DNA of 64,000 nt from NCBI GenBank assembly GCA_026129765.1, contig JAHCHP010000009.1, forward strand, positions 1-64,000, written 5' to 3'. The stretch is from Fimbriimonadia bacterium. GTDB lineage: Bacteria > Armatimonadota > Fimbriimonadia > Fimbriimonadales > GBS-DC. The translations under genes were made by a program, and so were the position numbers. The notes below the pieces were generated by a model. It was not told the origin of the DNA. It saw nothing but the letters and a program-made list of their open reading frames with translations, and ran no database searches. This document shows, piece after piece, positions 18,101 to 24,285 of this stretch (position 1 is the stretch's first letter; each line of letters begins with the position of its first letter).

Positions 18101-18454
18101 CCCACAGACGACACGCCACTGCTGTGTATCGCGCTGGTGGTACAGAGCCACATCATAATAGACCAACTCCACAGTTGTTGTAGTCTCAAAGTCGTGCGTG
18201 GCATGGTGATAAGTGACCAGCCCCCCATCGCCTAAGCCAATTACACGTATCTTGCGCTTAAGCCTCGGCTCGATGTTGTTGACGTGAGCCAATACTTCGA
18301 TAAGGATGTCCAGCTGCGCTGTGCTGGTACTCAGCCCTCGGACGCAGGAGAGGAGGGCTGAGTATAGACCGATGGCGGCGTCTGGAGTAGAGACCAAGTC
18401 TTGAGTGCAGCGGTATCGCAGCCGGTCAAAGTGATACAAGCGACCTGCCTGCAT
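15008..18454 (-). CDS. Large tail fibre / receptor-binding protein
   Basis: An 1148-residue protein following the tail hub gene with a one-base overlap (TAATG). Size and place at the end of the tail module fit a tail tip or fibre protein. Most of it is beta-rich and not assignable. The C-terminal third contains short propeller-like repeats with Asp-box-type spacing (SASNSEGRDW and SASSVDGVEF), as in sialidase-like domains. The protein stops straight after the last one, which may mean that a repeat has been lost. Two perfect inverted repeats lie inside the gene (16264-16287 and 18328-18364). Confidence 0.75.
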   Translation of the reverse strand: MQAGRLYHFDRLRYRCTQDLVSTPDAAIGLYSALLSCVRGLSTSTAQLDILIEVLAHVNNIEPRLKRKIRVIGLGDGGLVTYHHATHDFETTTTVELVYYDVALYHQRDTQQWRVVCGEVGLTIDGGSETLFDGFDVSGTWRTPAGLPLLGICPELVASACQPYDPTSDISLITSDGWLCIPDTLPSGNSDSTSPAHDLRTSGGWDFDVGDGWQALPALLSIHSFDLVNDCSGVVPTDPILTVNDCSDAQVQYYLYQRTATGRHSDSYRSYCVFFRDLRVSRVILTPNLPKRIDRNDDYLALWHSLVFPLVTHRETLDAFRVLDPPHPDCSIDMEQTEHVQYAGALESRAIIDNESSDYMLARFANTPVPHSIYKLKSYVGESSLTFSGDFEPTDLCLADVGKGTLRVMEYPIVSLYDDVYGHTEVDAIRYHNSYVHPHWRLYYDYPGDSEPEWTLGLPLTKAPSSDYWIPHHHQYLTREGVSPSLARRNTLIDPPLLSCPANAAWIDASIYDSDGVLTSWIGILRFAAELWEPVGSATYTADSEDAWSVSDGTTIYGASGLTITPSSTSLVVQLDLGRFDSEPYQYPHIANRVDLYWSGDTIESITVRIDSNDGDSMQIATETGIVSLTPIQESVYAGSWARHWQALLVGYSETGTDLQSHGVSSDTLADPERAALWSMLLSGNGATLVYDITLSSTSSDVIIEYPVWLRDHEPVKAVTETAHNTAVLWETGCGIRHGVWDWWDGSALRDTPAVRAAHERASLLDALCSYRVVLHAIPASSGLDDQLSDLYDSMELSNRADATEDTYALAWNAVDQESAAIANAVRVWLVNAVAEVPPLACLPLKERLPSSEIDPAGEWVQVSYARSTPLQRGINPESALHLDRVEFDGGGAEASRSRLTTLEPSFGRWRITSHASDVSNDEVITEWDSTPVNSPRWHWTQNEAGDVGRLTPYHGVSSVVSSGDGKKGQWLSYDVSASQRHARAFVDAGTIWVGVAEQVDPRTWSDIDTALAGSRPCIRWDKTARQPTLWLLCEESSAVMLSASNSEGRDWAMPITIASNWEYPTMCITRDGRVCCYGVRDGKVRGKILDVMGNTIQSEFVAVDTADETAIAVDEYVINSGGWRLQLLYRAGGSIVSASSVDGVEFA

Positions 18455-20622
18455 TACTCCTCCTCCGGCTCCACCCAGTCGGCGATGCGCTCGGCATGAT
18501 AACGCGCAGAGCGTCGTATCATGCCGAGCGCGTCATGCTCAACGCGGAAAGAGACATCAAGCCGCTTGATGCGGTAGTCGCCTTTGCGATAGACTCGCAC
18601 GACATCCCCGCGCCAAAGCGGTACGCCATCCTCATGCAGGAGCAACTCACAGTCCCAGTCCGCGACTGTGCGGCGCGAGGTCAATCGTGGCACAAGGAGC
18701 GCGATAACGTCCTCTGCGACCGCGGTCGACGTTATCATCGGGTTGACCAGACCGTAAGGTACAAACTCGCCCAGCCAGTTGTCGGGTCTATCGCCCGCAG
18801 CAAGAGTCGGGTCCGCGCTGGGAAAATCGACATAACGCGCCTGCACTGGCTTTTGCGTGCGCGGGTCCCAGCCCGTGACTGTAATCTCATTGCACTCAGG
18901 AGGCAGTGTCTGCTCCCGGAAGGAGCGCAGCCAGAGAGCCGGGTCATCGCCCGGCTCGCCATCTCTGACTGCATCTGCGTAAGACAAGTAGCGCGTTAGC
19001 GCTGGAGTTGTCCCCAGCGGGTGCGGGCTGACAAGCCGCAGGACGCGACCCGTCACGGTCGGGACAAAGCCAATCTCCCAGTTAGGCGCAAACGTCTCCC
19101 GGAGCCGCTTGATCCACTCCCCCGCGGTATCGCCTACTTCCGGGATCACCGCCCATTCGCCCCGTGACGAGTCCGCGATAGTCGGCAAGTTGTAGCCCGT
19201 CAGCTCCAGGTCAAGGTCTGCCGCCTCAAAGCCCGCGAGGGTCGCAAGCAGCGCGATGGCGTCGCTTACATCCATGCCGTCCAGCGGCACAGGCTCGCGT
19301 ATCTGGTAAGCGTCCAATACGCGCCAGAGGTCATCACACTCCAGCGTAATCCGCTCGATCTGCTCATGCCACGCCTCGGTCTTGACCGGCTTGCGAGTGC
19401 GCCCCCAGAAAGCCGGTACGCCGTCAATCTCGACCTTGACCGGGCGGTTATCTACTCGCGCTAACGCAGGCGCGAGTGTCTGCACAGTGTCCGGCTGCTT
19501 GAGTACGCAAGTGTATTGCACCGAGTCGGGTGACTCTCCGACACTCAAGTCGTGCTGTACGATATAGTCGCTAAGCTCGACCGGCTCGTCTGGCGTACTC
19601 CCTCGCACAGCGTCCAAGAGACTGGCAGCGCCATAAACATAATGCGTGCTGTTAAAGTCGCCAGTCAAGTTGATCCGGACCCGCGCCGTGTCCAGTAATC
19701 CGTCCGCCTCAAAAGCCGTCGTCCCATCGCACTCCATTAAGTCCCCGGCAATGGACTGCAAGCCATAGCCGGGTGCGTCGGCGTATATAATCGTGCTGTG
19801 GGTCACGCCCGCTGTCGGCGCGAAGCGCAAGTCTCGGCATGCGCTGACCGCATAGCCCTCATCGCGGTACTTAAGCGGCGCAAACTGGTACGTTGCTTGA
19901 CCGTACGGCACGCGAGTCCAAAACGGACCTGCGCCCGTAATGTCGGGGTCTGGGTCATCTGGGGAGAGGTCATCAAAGACATGCTCGAAGCCGCCGCCAG
20001 CATTGCTCACTACGACCAGCGACCGCCTGCGGCACGGGATGAGCAAGACGACCACATCGCGCATGGCTTGCGTCTCGTAAGGCGTCTCCCCGGATCCATC
20101 GCGGTCGCCTGCCAACGTGTGCGTCGCAAGGTAATTATCCCCGCGCCAGACATCTACTTGTCCCGTCGACCAGAAACGCAGGCTAACATCTTCGCTGGGC
20201 GCGACCCAGCCGCACTCTATCTGGACCCACGCATCCGGTCCATAGTTGTATGCCAGCCACGTCAAGTAGAAGGGTCGATTTTTTGGGTAGCTCGCGCTGG
20301 TCGTGATCAACCGGTCCGCATGCAGGTCCGCAAGCCCGACCGAGTGCAGATAGTAGTTGCCGTCGAACCCGCGAGGGTACTCAATCCACTTGAGGATGTT
20401 GGCGTCGGTATCGCTGCGGCGGATACGCGCATATGCGCCTGTGCTGGTGGTGTGCCACTCTTGAGTGACAGGGAGCGGTGTGAGCATAAGAGTCTGCGTC
20501 ACCGGGTCGAGCCAAACGTTGGAGCTCGACAGCAAGTCCCAGCCGTCGCGACCGTTGACCACCAGCGCGAGCCGGTCGCGCTTGAGACGCGCCTCCCCGA
20601 AGTCAACGGTAGTCTCTATCAT
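18454..20622 (-). CDS. Tail hub / distal tail protein
   Basis: A 722-residue protein between tape measure and fibre genes, the normal slot for the distal-tail and tail-associated hub proteins. Residues about 310-720 look like a gp27/gpD-type hub: an FWGRTRKP segment, a middle domain, and a C-terminal stretch with GDVVRVYRKGDYRIKRLDVSFR followed by SARYHAER. The N-terminal 300 residues may be the Dit-like part, suggesting a fusion. Start and stop overlap neighbours (ATGA with tape measure, TAATG with fibre). A 15-bp-stem inverted repeat lies in the 3' end. Confidence 0.7.
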   Translation of the reverse strand: MIETTVDFGEARLKRDRLALVVNGRDGWDLLSSSNVWLDPVTQTLMLTPLPVTQEWHTTSTGAYARIRRSDTDANILKWIEYPRGFDGNYYLHSVGLADLHADRLITTSASYPKNRPFYLTWLAYNYGPDAWVQIECGWVAPSEDVSLRFWSTGQVDVWRGDNYLATHTLAGDRDGSGETPYETQAMRDVVVLLIPCRRRSLVVVSNAGGGFEHVFDDLSPDDPDPDITGAGPFWTRVPYGQATYQFAPLKYRDEGYAVSACRDLRFAPTAGVTHSTIIYADAPGYGLQSIAGDLMECDGTTAFEADGLLDTARVRINLTGDFNSTHYVYGAASLLDAVRGSTPDEPVELSDYIVQHDLSVGESPDSVQYTCVLKQPDTVQTLAPALARVDNRPVKVEIDGVPAFWGRTRKPVKTEAWHEQIERITLECDDLWRVLDAYQIREPVPLDGMDVSDAIALLATLAGFEAADLDLELTGYNLPTIADSSRGEWAVIPEVGDTAGEWIKRLRETFAPNWEIGFVPTVTGRVLRLVSPHPLGTTPALTRYLSYADAVRDGEPGDDPALWLRSFREQTLPPECNEITVTGWDPRTQKPVQARYVDFPSADPTLAAGDRPDNWLGEFVPYGLVNPMITSTAVAEDVIALLVPRLTSRRTVADWDCELLLHEDGVPLWRGDVVRVYRKGDYRIKRLDVSFRVEHDALGMIRRSARYHAERIADWVEPEEE
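18487..18541. repeat. Inverted repeat with perfect 15-bp arms inside the hub gene
   Basis: GCGCTCGGCATGATA (18487-18501) pairs perfectly with 18527-18541 across a 25-nt loop. The arm contains TGCGCTCGGCATGA with its preceding T, a 14-mer also present in the host dispersed repeats near 4.99 kb. Confidence 0.85.
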
Positions 20623-22145
20623 AGCATCCGTTTGCGAGCCATTGCCCCTACTGTTTTTTGAACAATCTGCGTGATGAGCTGCTCAATCGTGCTGCCCGCT
20701 TGACCCTCGATCCGCACCACAACGTCACGGCTAAGCCGCTGCAGCTCCACCGGTGTGACGCCCAGCGCGCCTAAGTCCCCGCCTCCCAGCGCAAACTGCT
20801 TAAGGTCTGTTAATGCCCTGGTGTTCTGCGCGGTCTCGCGGCTGGCTTGCGCTATCGCATGGAGTGGCTGGAGAGTGGCAGCCGATGGACCCATGCCGCG
20901 CTCCGAGGGCGTCCCCCCGTAGCCGCGGAATTCGTTGAGCAGCGCGCCGGTACGCAAGCTGAGTATGTCCGCCCACGACTGGAGAGCCTCCCCGCCTGGC
21001 AGATTGCCAAACAGGTTGCGAGCCATCTGACCCAGTGAGAGCGGGCTATGCTCCCGCAATGGGATAGCGGGCATGCGCAGATAAACGCGCACGATGTTGA
21101 GCCGCTCTATGACCGCGTTGATAACATCGATCATACCCGACATAATCCGGTTAAGTACGTTCTCTGTCCCGGCGATAAGGTTATCGAAGTATTGGCGCAG
21201 CGCGTCGCCGACGACCGCTAACAGCTGCGGCATCATGTCTGCCAAGACCGCGACAAACGCCATGAGCCGCTCCATCCAGTCGCTGCCCGCCAAGCCTGCA
21301 AAGAGCTTGCCAAAGGACTGCGCGATATGCTCTAACTTGCCCGTCTCGGTTGCAAACTGGATAAAGGAGACCACTCGCTCCAGCGTACCCGTCACGAGTG
21401 GACGGAAGACGTCGCCCACAACCCGCAAAGCGCGTGTCCAGGCGTCGCGGAAGTTAGACGCGGCGACAACGAGCGTCCCGCCAAGCCGCTCTCGGATGTC
21501 GCCAAATCGTTGCTCGATGACCCGCTCCAGCGCTGCCATCGCCTCGCCCGCGCTGCTCATTAACTGACCGGATCGATTAAAGCGCAAGCCTGCCTGCTCC
21601 AGCGTGTCGCGCCCAAGCCCAAAGCGGCGGGCAATCTCGAAAGCCTCGCCCGTCTGACCGGAGCGCAGCCGACCAAAGAGGCTAACAACCTCCATGAGGT
21701 TTTGCCGAGTGGGACCAAACGCGGCAGACAACGACTCGATGTAGCCGATCTGTCGCTGCGTCTCCAGCCCAAACGCCTGCATCAGCGTTGCCGCCTCCGC
21801 GAGGTCGGAAAACTCAAAAGGGGACTGAGCGGCAAAGCGCTCGACAAATGCCATCTCCTGCGCTGCACGGGCGGTACTGCCCGTCAACGCCTCCATGGTC
21901 TTGGTCAGGCGCTCAAAGTTGCCACTCGCGTCCATCGCTGACTTTGCCATCAGCGCGATACCGGCAGTACCGCCCGCACCCGCGAGGAGGTTGAGGGGAT
22001 TGGACAGCGCGCTGCGGATGGATTGACCGGCACGTTGCGCTCCACGCTCGAAGACCTGGACAGCGCGTCCCATGTGCGACAAGCCGCGCTCGAAGGCTTG
22101 CGCGCCTTGCAGTGACACGCGCGTAATAATCTGGTTAATCGCCAT
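20619..22145 (-). CDS. Tail tape measure protein
   Basis: A 508-residue protein, short for a tape measure. It has an alpha-helical N-terminal region, a hydrophobic glycine-rich stretch (LLAGAGGTAGIALMAKSAMDASG) and the family-typical segment FERLTKTMEALTGSTARAAQEMAFVERFAAQSPFEFSDL. Further helices carry hydrophobic patches near residues 255-300. With about 0.15 nm per residue (a general rule for tape measures) the tail would be near 75 nm. ATG 22145 fits the start MAINQIITRVSLQGA and overlaps the frameshift extension of the chaperone gene. The end overlaps the hub gene by four bases. Confidence 0.85.
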   Translation of the reverse strand: MAINQIITRVSLQGAQAFERGLSHMGRAVQVFERGAQRAGQSIRSALSNPLNLLAGAGGTAGIALMAKSAMDASGNFERLTKTMEALTGSTARAAQEMAFVERFAAQSPFEFSDLAEAATLMQAFGLETQRQIGYIESLSAAFGPTRQNLMEVVSLFGRLRSGQTGEAFEIARRFGLGRDTLEQAGLRFNRSGQLMSSAGEAMAALERVIEQRFGDIRERLGGTLVVAASNFRDAWTRALRVVGDVFRPLVTGTLERVVSFIQFATETGKLEHIAQSFGKLFAGLAGSDWMERLMAFVAVLADMMPQLLAVVGDALRQYFDNLIAGTENVLNRIMSGMIDVINAVIERLNIVRVYLRMPAIPLREHSPLSLGQMARNLFGNLPGGEALQSWADILSLRTGALLNEFRGYGGTPSERGMGPSAATLQPLHAIAQASRETAQNTRALTDLKQFALGGGDLGALGVTPVELQRLSRDVVVRIEGQAGSTIEQLITQIVQKTVGAMARKRML

Positions 22146-22296
22146 GCAGCTCCTCCTGCTCAATGAGCGCTAACGCGCAAAACTCGCGCGCCCAGCGCCA
22201 CTCGTCAGACGTCCAGGCGTCGGGGTGCTTGTGATAGACATCGCGCCCGATATGCAGGTAGTTGCGCCGCACCGGGTCGCGCTTTAGAGCTCCCCC
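22135..22296 (-). CDS. Frameshift extension (T part) of the tail assembly chaperone
   Basis: A -1 frame opens across the end of the chaperone gene and adds 52 residues (GALKRDPVRRNYLHIG ... REFCALALIEQEELHGD) before a TAA at 22135-22137, ten bases past the tape measure start. It has no start codon or ribosome site of its own. The slip site would be the five-G run at 22292-22296 (CTG GGG GAG), 6 bases before the 0-frame stop. The layout copies lambda gpG/gpGT. Confidence 0.65.
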   Translation of the reverse strand, partial: GGALKRDPVRRNYLHIGRDVYHKHPDAWTSDEWRWAREFCALALIEQEELHGD

Positions 22297-22688
22297 AGCT
22301 CATCCCATGCCTCCTGCTCAACCTTGGCGATCCCTGCAGTATTAGCGTCCGCAATGCTGGCATACAAGTGCGCTAGCAGCACGCCATTATTTGCCGCCAT
22401 CCATAATACATCGATATCAGTCAGACGCGGCTCATCTGACAGATATTTGACATAGCAACACATGCGCGCTACCCGCTCAGTAACAGGTAAGTATGGCTTC
22501 CATGTTGGTGGACAGCGCGAGCTCTCCAGCAGGGCGACATACTGCCGCGCTTTGCGCTCTAATTCAGCAAGATCGTCCGCTCGCTTGAGCGAGCGGAATC
22601 GGAATACATGATCGCCTACCGCAACATCGACATGGTCAGGAGCGGCAAACTGCTGTAATATCGGATTGACTGGATTATCTTTTGGCAT
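22284..22688 (-). CDS. Tail assembly chaperone (gpG-like)
   Basis: A 134-residue protein between the tail tube and tape measure genes, the conserved position of tail assembly chaperones. It contains the common opening ILQQFAAPDHVDVAVGDHVFRFRSLKRADDLAELERKAR and a helical remainder. Sequence identity to known chaperones is weak, so the call rests mainly on position and the overlapping -1 frame at its 3' end. A 9-bp hairpin (22576-22597) lies within it. The start is four bases from the stop of the tube gene. Confidence 0.75.
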   Translation of the reverse strand: MPKDNPVNPILQQFAAPDHVDVAVGDHVFRFRSLKRADDLAELERKARQYVALLESSRCPPTWKPYLPVTERVARMCCYVKYLSDEPRLTDIDVLWMAANNGVLLAHLYASIADANTAGIAKVEQEAWDELGEL

Positions 22689-22692
22689 GGTC

Positions 22693-23076
22693 TTAAGAGG
22701 GCGGCGTCACGGTGATCTCGCCTTGCCCTGAGATACGGACACGTTGTTTTTGCAGACCGTCTCTGACCATCACATGGTCGACGTTCAGGACCCCCGTACC
22801 CGCATAGGTGTTAGCACCAGAGTTATACGAGATCGCGACTAATCCATCGCCGGCAGATTGGGACATAAATGCAGCCGCTGCCGCGACGAAGACGTCCGCC
22901 TCAATCGTCCATCTGCGCGCATAGCTCCACGCATATGCCCAACCGTCTTTACAAGCGCGTGCGTCCTCCTCGCTTATCTCGATGCTGACTGTGCAATTTT
23001 CCAAATCGTCGAGATAGCTTGTGCTGTCGGAGCTAAATGCGCTAACTGACAAGCCTGTTTTTCTTAATGTTGGCAT
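22693..23076 (-). CDS. Major tail (tube) protein
   Basis: A 127-residue protein starting MPTLRKTGLSVSAFSSDSTS. Predicted beta-rich content and the pattern of a strand pair enclosing an alpha helix (LENCTVSIEISEEDARACKDGWAYAW ... RRWTIEADVFV) fit phage tube proteins of the gpV/TP901 type. It lies between tail completion and chaperone genes. A good AGGAGG site precedes it. Upstream, a 14-bp direct repeat duplicates the last codons of the preceding gene (23088-23118). Confidence 0.75.
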   Translation of the reverse strand: MPTLRKTGLSVSAFSSDSTSYLDDLENCTVSIEISEEDARACKDGWAYAWSYARRWTIEADVFVAAAAAFMSQSAGDGLVAISYNSGANTYAGTGVLNVDHVMVRDGLQKQRVRISGQGEITVTPPS

Positions 23077-23103
23077 AGTAACCTCCTATATCTGATATGC
23101 CAG

Positions 23104-23523
23104 CTAAATCTGATATGCCAGGACACGGTAGACGCCGCCCGCGTGGCAGTACCGTTTGCCCTCGAAGACCTCGACGTACTCTACAGTGGACTCCCTGTAG
23201 CAGCCGAGCAGCTGTACGCCTGTCACCACCGACTCCGCCGTTGTCCCGATGGCGGAGTGGATTAACTCGGCGAGCGCATGGACAGCTAACATGCTCCCCC
23301 CCTCACTAACAGCGCGCACCGTGTAGAGTGGCTCGACGGTCTGTTGCTCGTGCGTACAGTTCGATTCGATCCCGCCACTTACCGGCGCATAGACGATGTA
23401 CGGCATGACCGCGCCCTGCGGCGCAAGATAGGCATATACCCGTGTGCCGACCACCGCCGTAATGCCCGCCTCGCTGGTCAATGCGGTATACAGAGACTGC
23501 TCAATTGCGCCGGTCTCGCTCAT
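23104..23523 (-). CDS. Tail terminator / completion protein (DUF3168, SPP1 gp17-like)
   Basis: A 139-residue protein. Its opening IEQSLYTALTSEAGITAVVGTRVYAYLAPQGAVMPYIVY matches the standard DUF3168 start, in which a helix is followed by a VGTRVY strand and a P-YIVY strand. The family caps the tail tube and joins it to the head. It overlaps the gp10-like gene upstream by four bases (ATGA). Confidence 0.85.
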   Translation of the reverse strand: MSETGAIEQSLYTALTSEAGITAVVGTRVYAYLAPQGAVMPYIVYAPVSGGIESNCTHEQQTVEPLYTVRAVSEGGSMLAVHALAELIHSAIGTTAESVVTGVQLLGCYRESTVEYVEVFEGKRYCHAGGVYRVLAYQI

Positions 23524-23939
23524 GGTCGGCTCGCCCTCCGCAATCCCTCGCGGACAGCCAGGTCAAAGACGGGACGCATCTGCTCCGTTGCAGGAGCAAG
23601 GTAAGGCTTTGCCGGTCGACCTGCCGATCCGTACTCCACTGGCGCGCCATAATGCTGACCCACCGCGACGATCGCCTCCAACGGCTGGCGGGGTCGAATC
23701 TCGCCAAAGAAGGGGTTGTCTGGGGGGTTCGTGGCGCGGGCGGCGGACCACCCGCTGGTGGTGTCGGTTACAGTGTGGATACTATTCTTTAGCGCGCCGG
23801 TATCGACGGGTACACGCTTTTTTGCCTCCGCTTCGATGTCGAAAGCGGTCTTGCGCACCACCTGCGATAGCAGGCGCAACGTGTCTTGACCCATCTTGCT
23901 GTAGGACTTGCCCGACGCCTTAATCCGCAACTCGATCAA
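23520..23939 (-). CDS. Head-tail joining protein (HK97 gp10-like)
   Basis: A 139-residue protein with the gp10 family core: VVRKTAFDIEAEAKKRVPVDTGALKNSIHTV near residues 25-55 and a C-terminal KPYLAPATEQMRP. The longer open frame would begin far inside the sigma region 2 gene, so I place the start at TTG 23939 (LIELRIKASGKSYSK), giving a 20-base overlap. The start codon is not certain. These proteins join the tail to the head connector. Confidence 0.8.
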   Translation of the reverse strand: MIELRIKASGKSYSKMGQDTLRLLSQVVRKTAFDIEAEAKKRVPVDTGALKNSIHTVTDTTSGWSAARATNPPDNPFFGEIRPRQPLEAIVAVGQHYGAPVEYGSAGRPAKPYLAPATEQMRPVFDLAVREGLRRASRP

Positions 23940-24285
23940 CGCATGCCTCCCATTGCACGTAGTGCAGGCGGGGCGAATTGGCTGGCACTCGGATAAGTGA
24001 GCCATGATCGCGCAAGTAGTGCGAGACCGCGCCCCACATGTACCGATACAAGTAAGTATTAACACCCCGCCGAGTGGGATCGACTCGCCTCAGTCCCTCG
24101 ATTAGTCCGACCACCGCCGTTTGGTACAGGTCAGCCGGCTCCACCCCGGCAGGGCAAACAAACTTATGCACAACAGACCACAGCAATGACTCATAGGAAT
24201 CGATGACTTGCGCTAACGACTCATCGTTCCTGTCTTGCAGGTATCTTTGCACGGCTTCGTCTGATCTGCAATTAGCCACTGTCAT
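23920..24285 (-). CDS. Sigma-70 region 2-only protein, likely half of a split phage sigma factor
   Basis: A 121-residue protein that is essentially sigma region 2. Region 2.1 is LAQVIDSYESLLWSVVHKF. The core-binding 2.2 is GVEPADLYQTAVVGLIEGLR with RVDPTRRG. The melting region 2.3 is VNTYLYRYMWGAVSHYLRD. The -10-reading 2.4 is HGSLIRVPANSPR. There is no region 3 or 4. ATG 24285 overlaps the stop of the preceding 820-residue gene (ATGA), so its expression is coupled to the late operon. The missing region 4 is supplied by a separate gene at 14.8 kb. T4 gp55/gp33 and B. subtilis SigO/RsoA are the known parallels for a sigma divided in two. Confidence 0.88.
   Translation of the reverse strand: MTVANCRSDEAVQRYLQDRNDESLAQVIDSYESLLWSVVHKFVCPAGVEPADLYQTAVVGLIEGLRRVDPTRRGVNTYLYRYMWGAVSHYLRDHGSLIRVPANSPRLHYVQWEACVDRVAD

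Noticed and set aside
19798-20661. 287-codon plus-strand frame inside the phage tail hub gene
   Set aside because: Antisense shadow of the hub gene; no domain, no ribosome site and opposite to the phage operon.
23088-23118. 14-bp direct repeat around the end of the tail completion gene
   Set aside because: Two copies only; looks like a small local duplication of the gene end and not an attachment or regulatory site.
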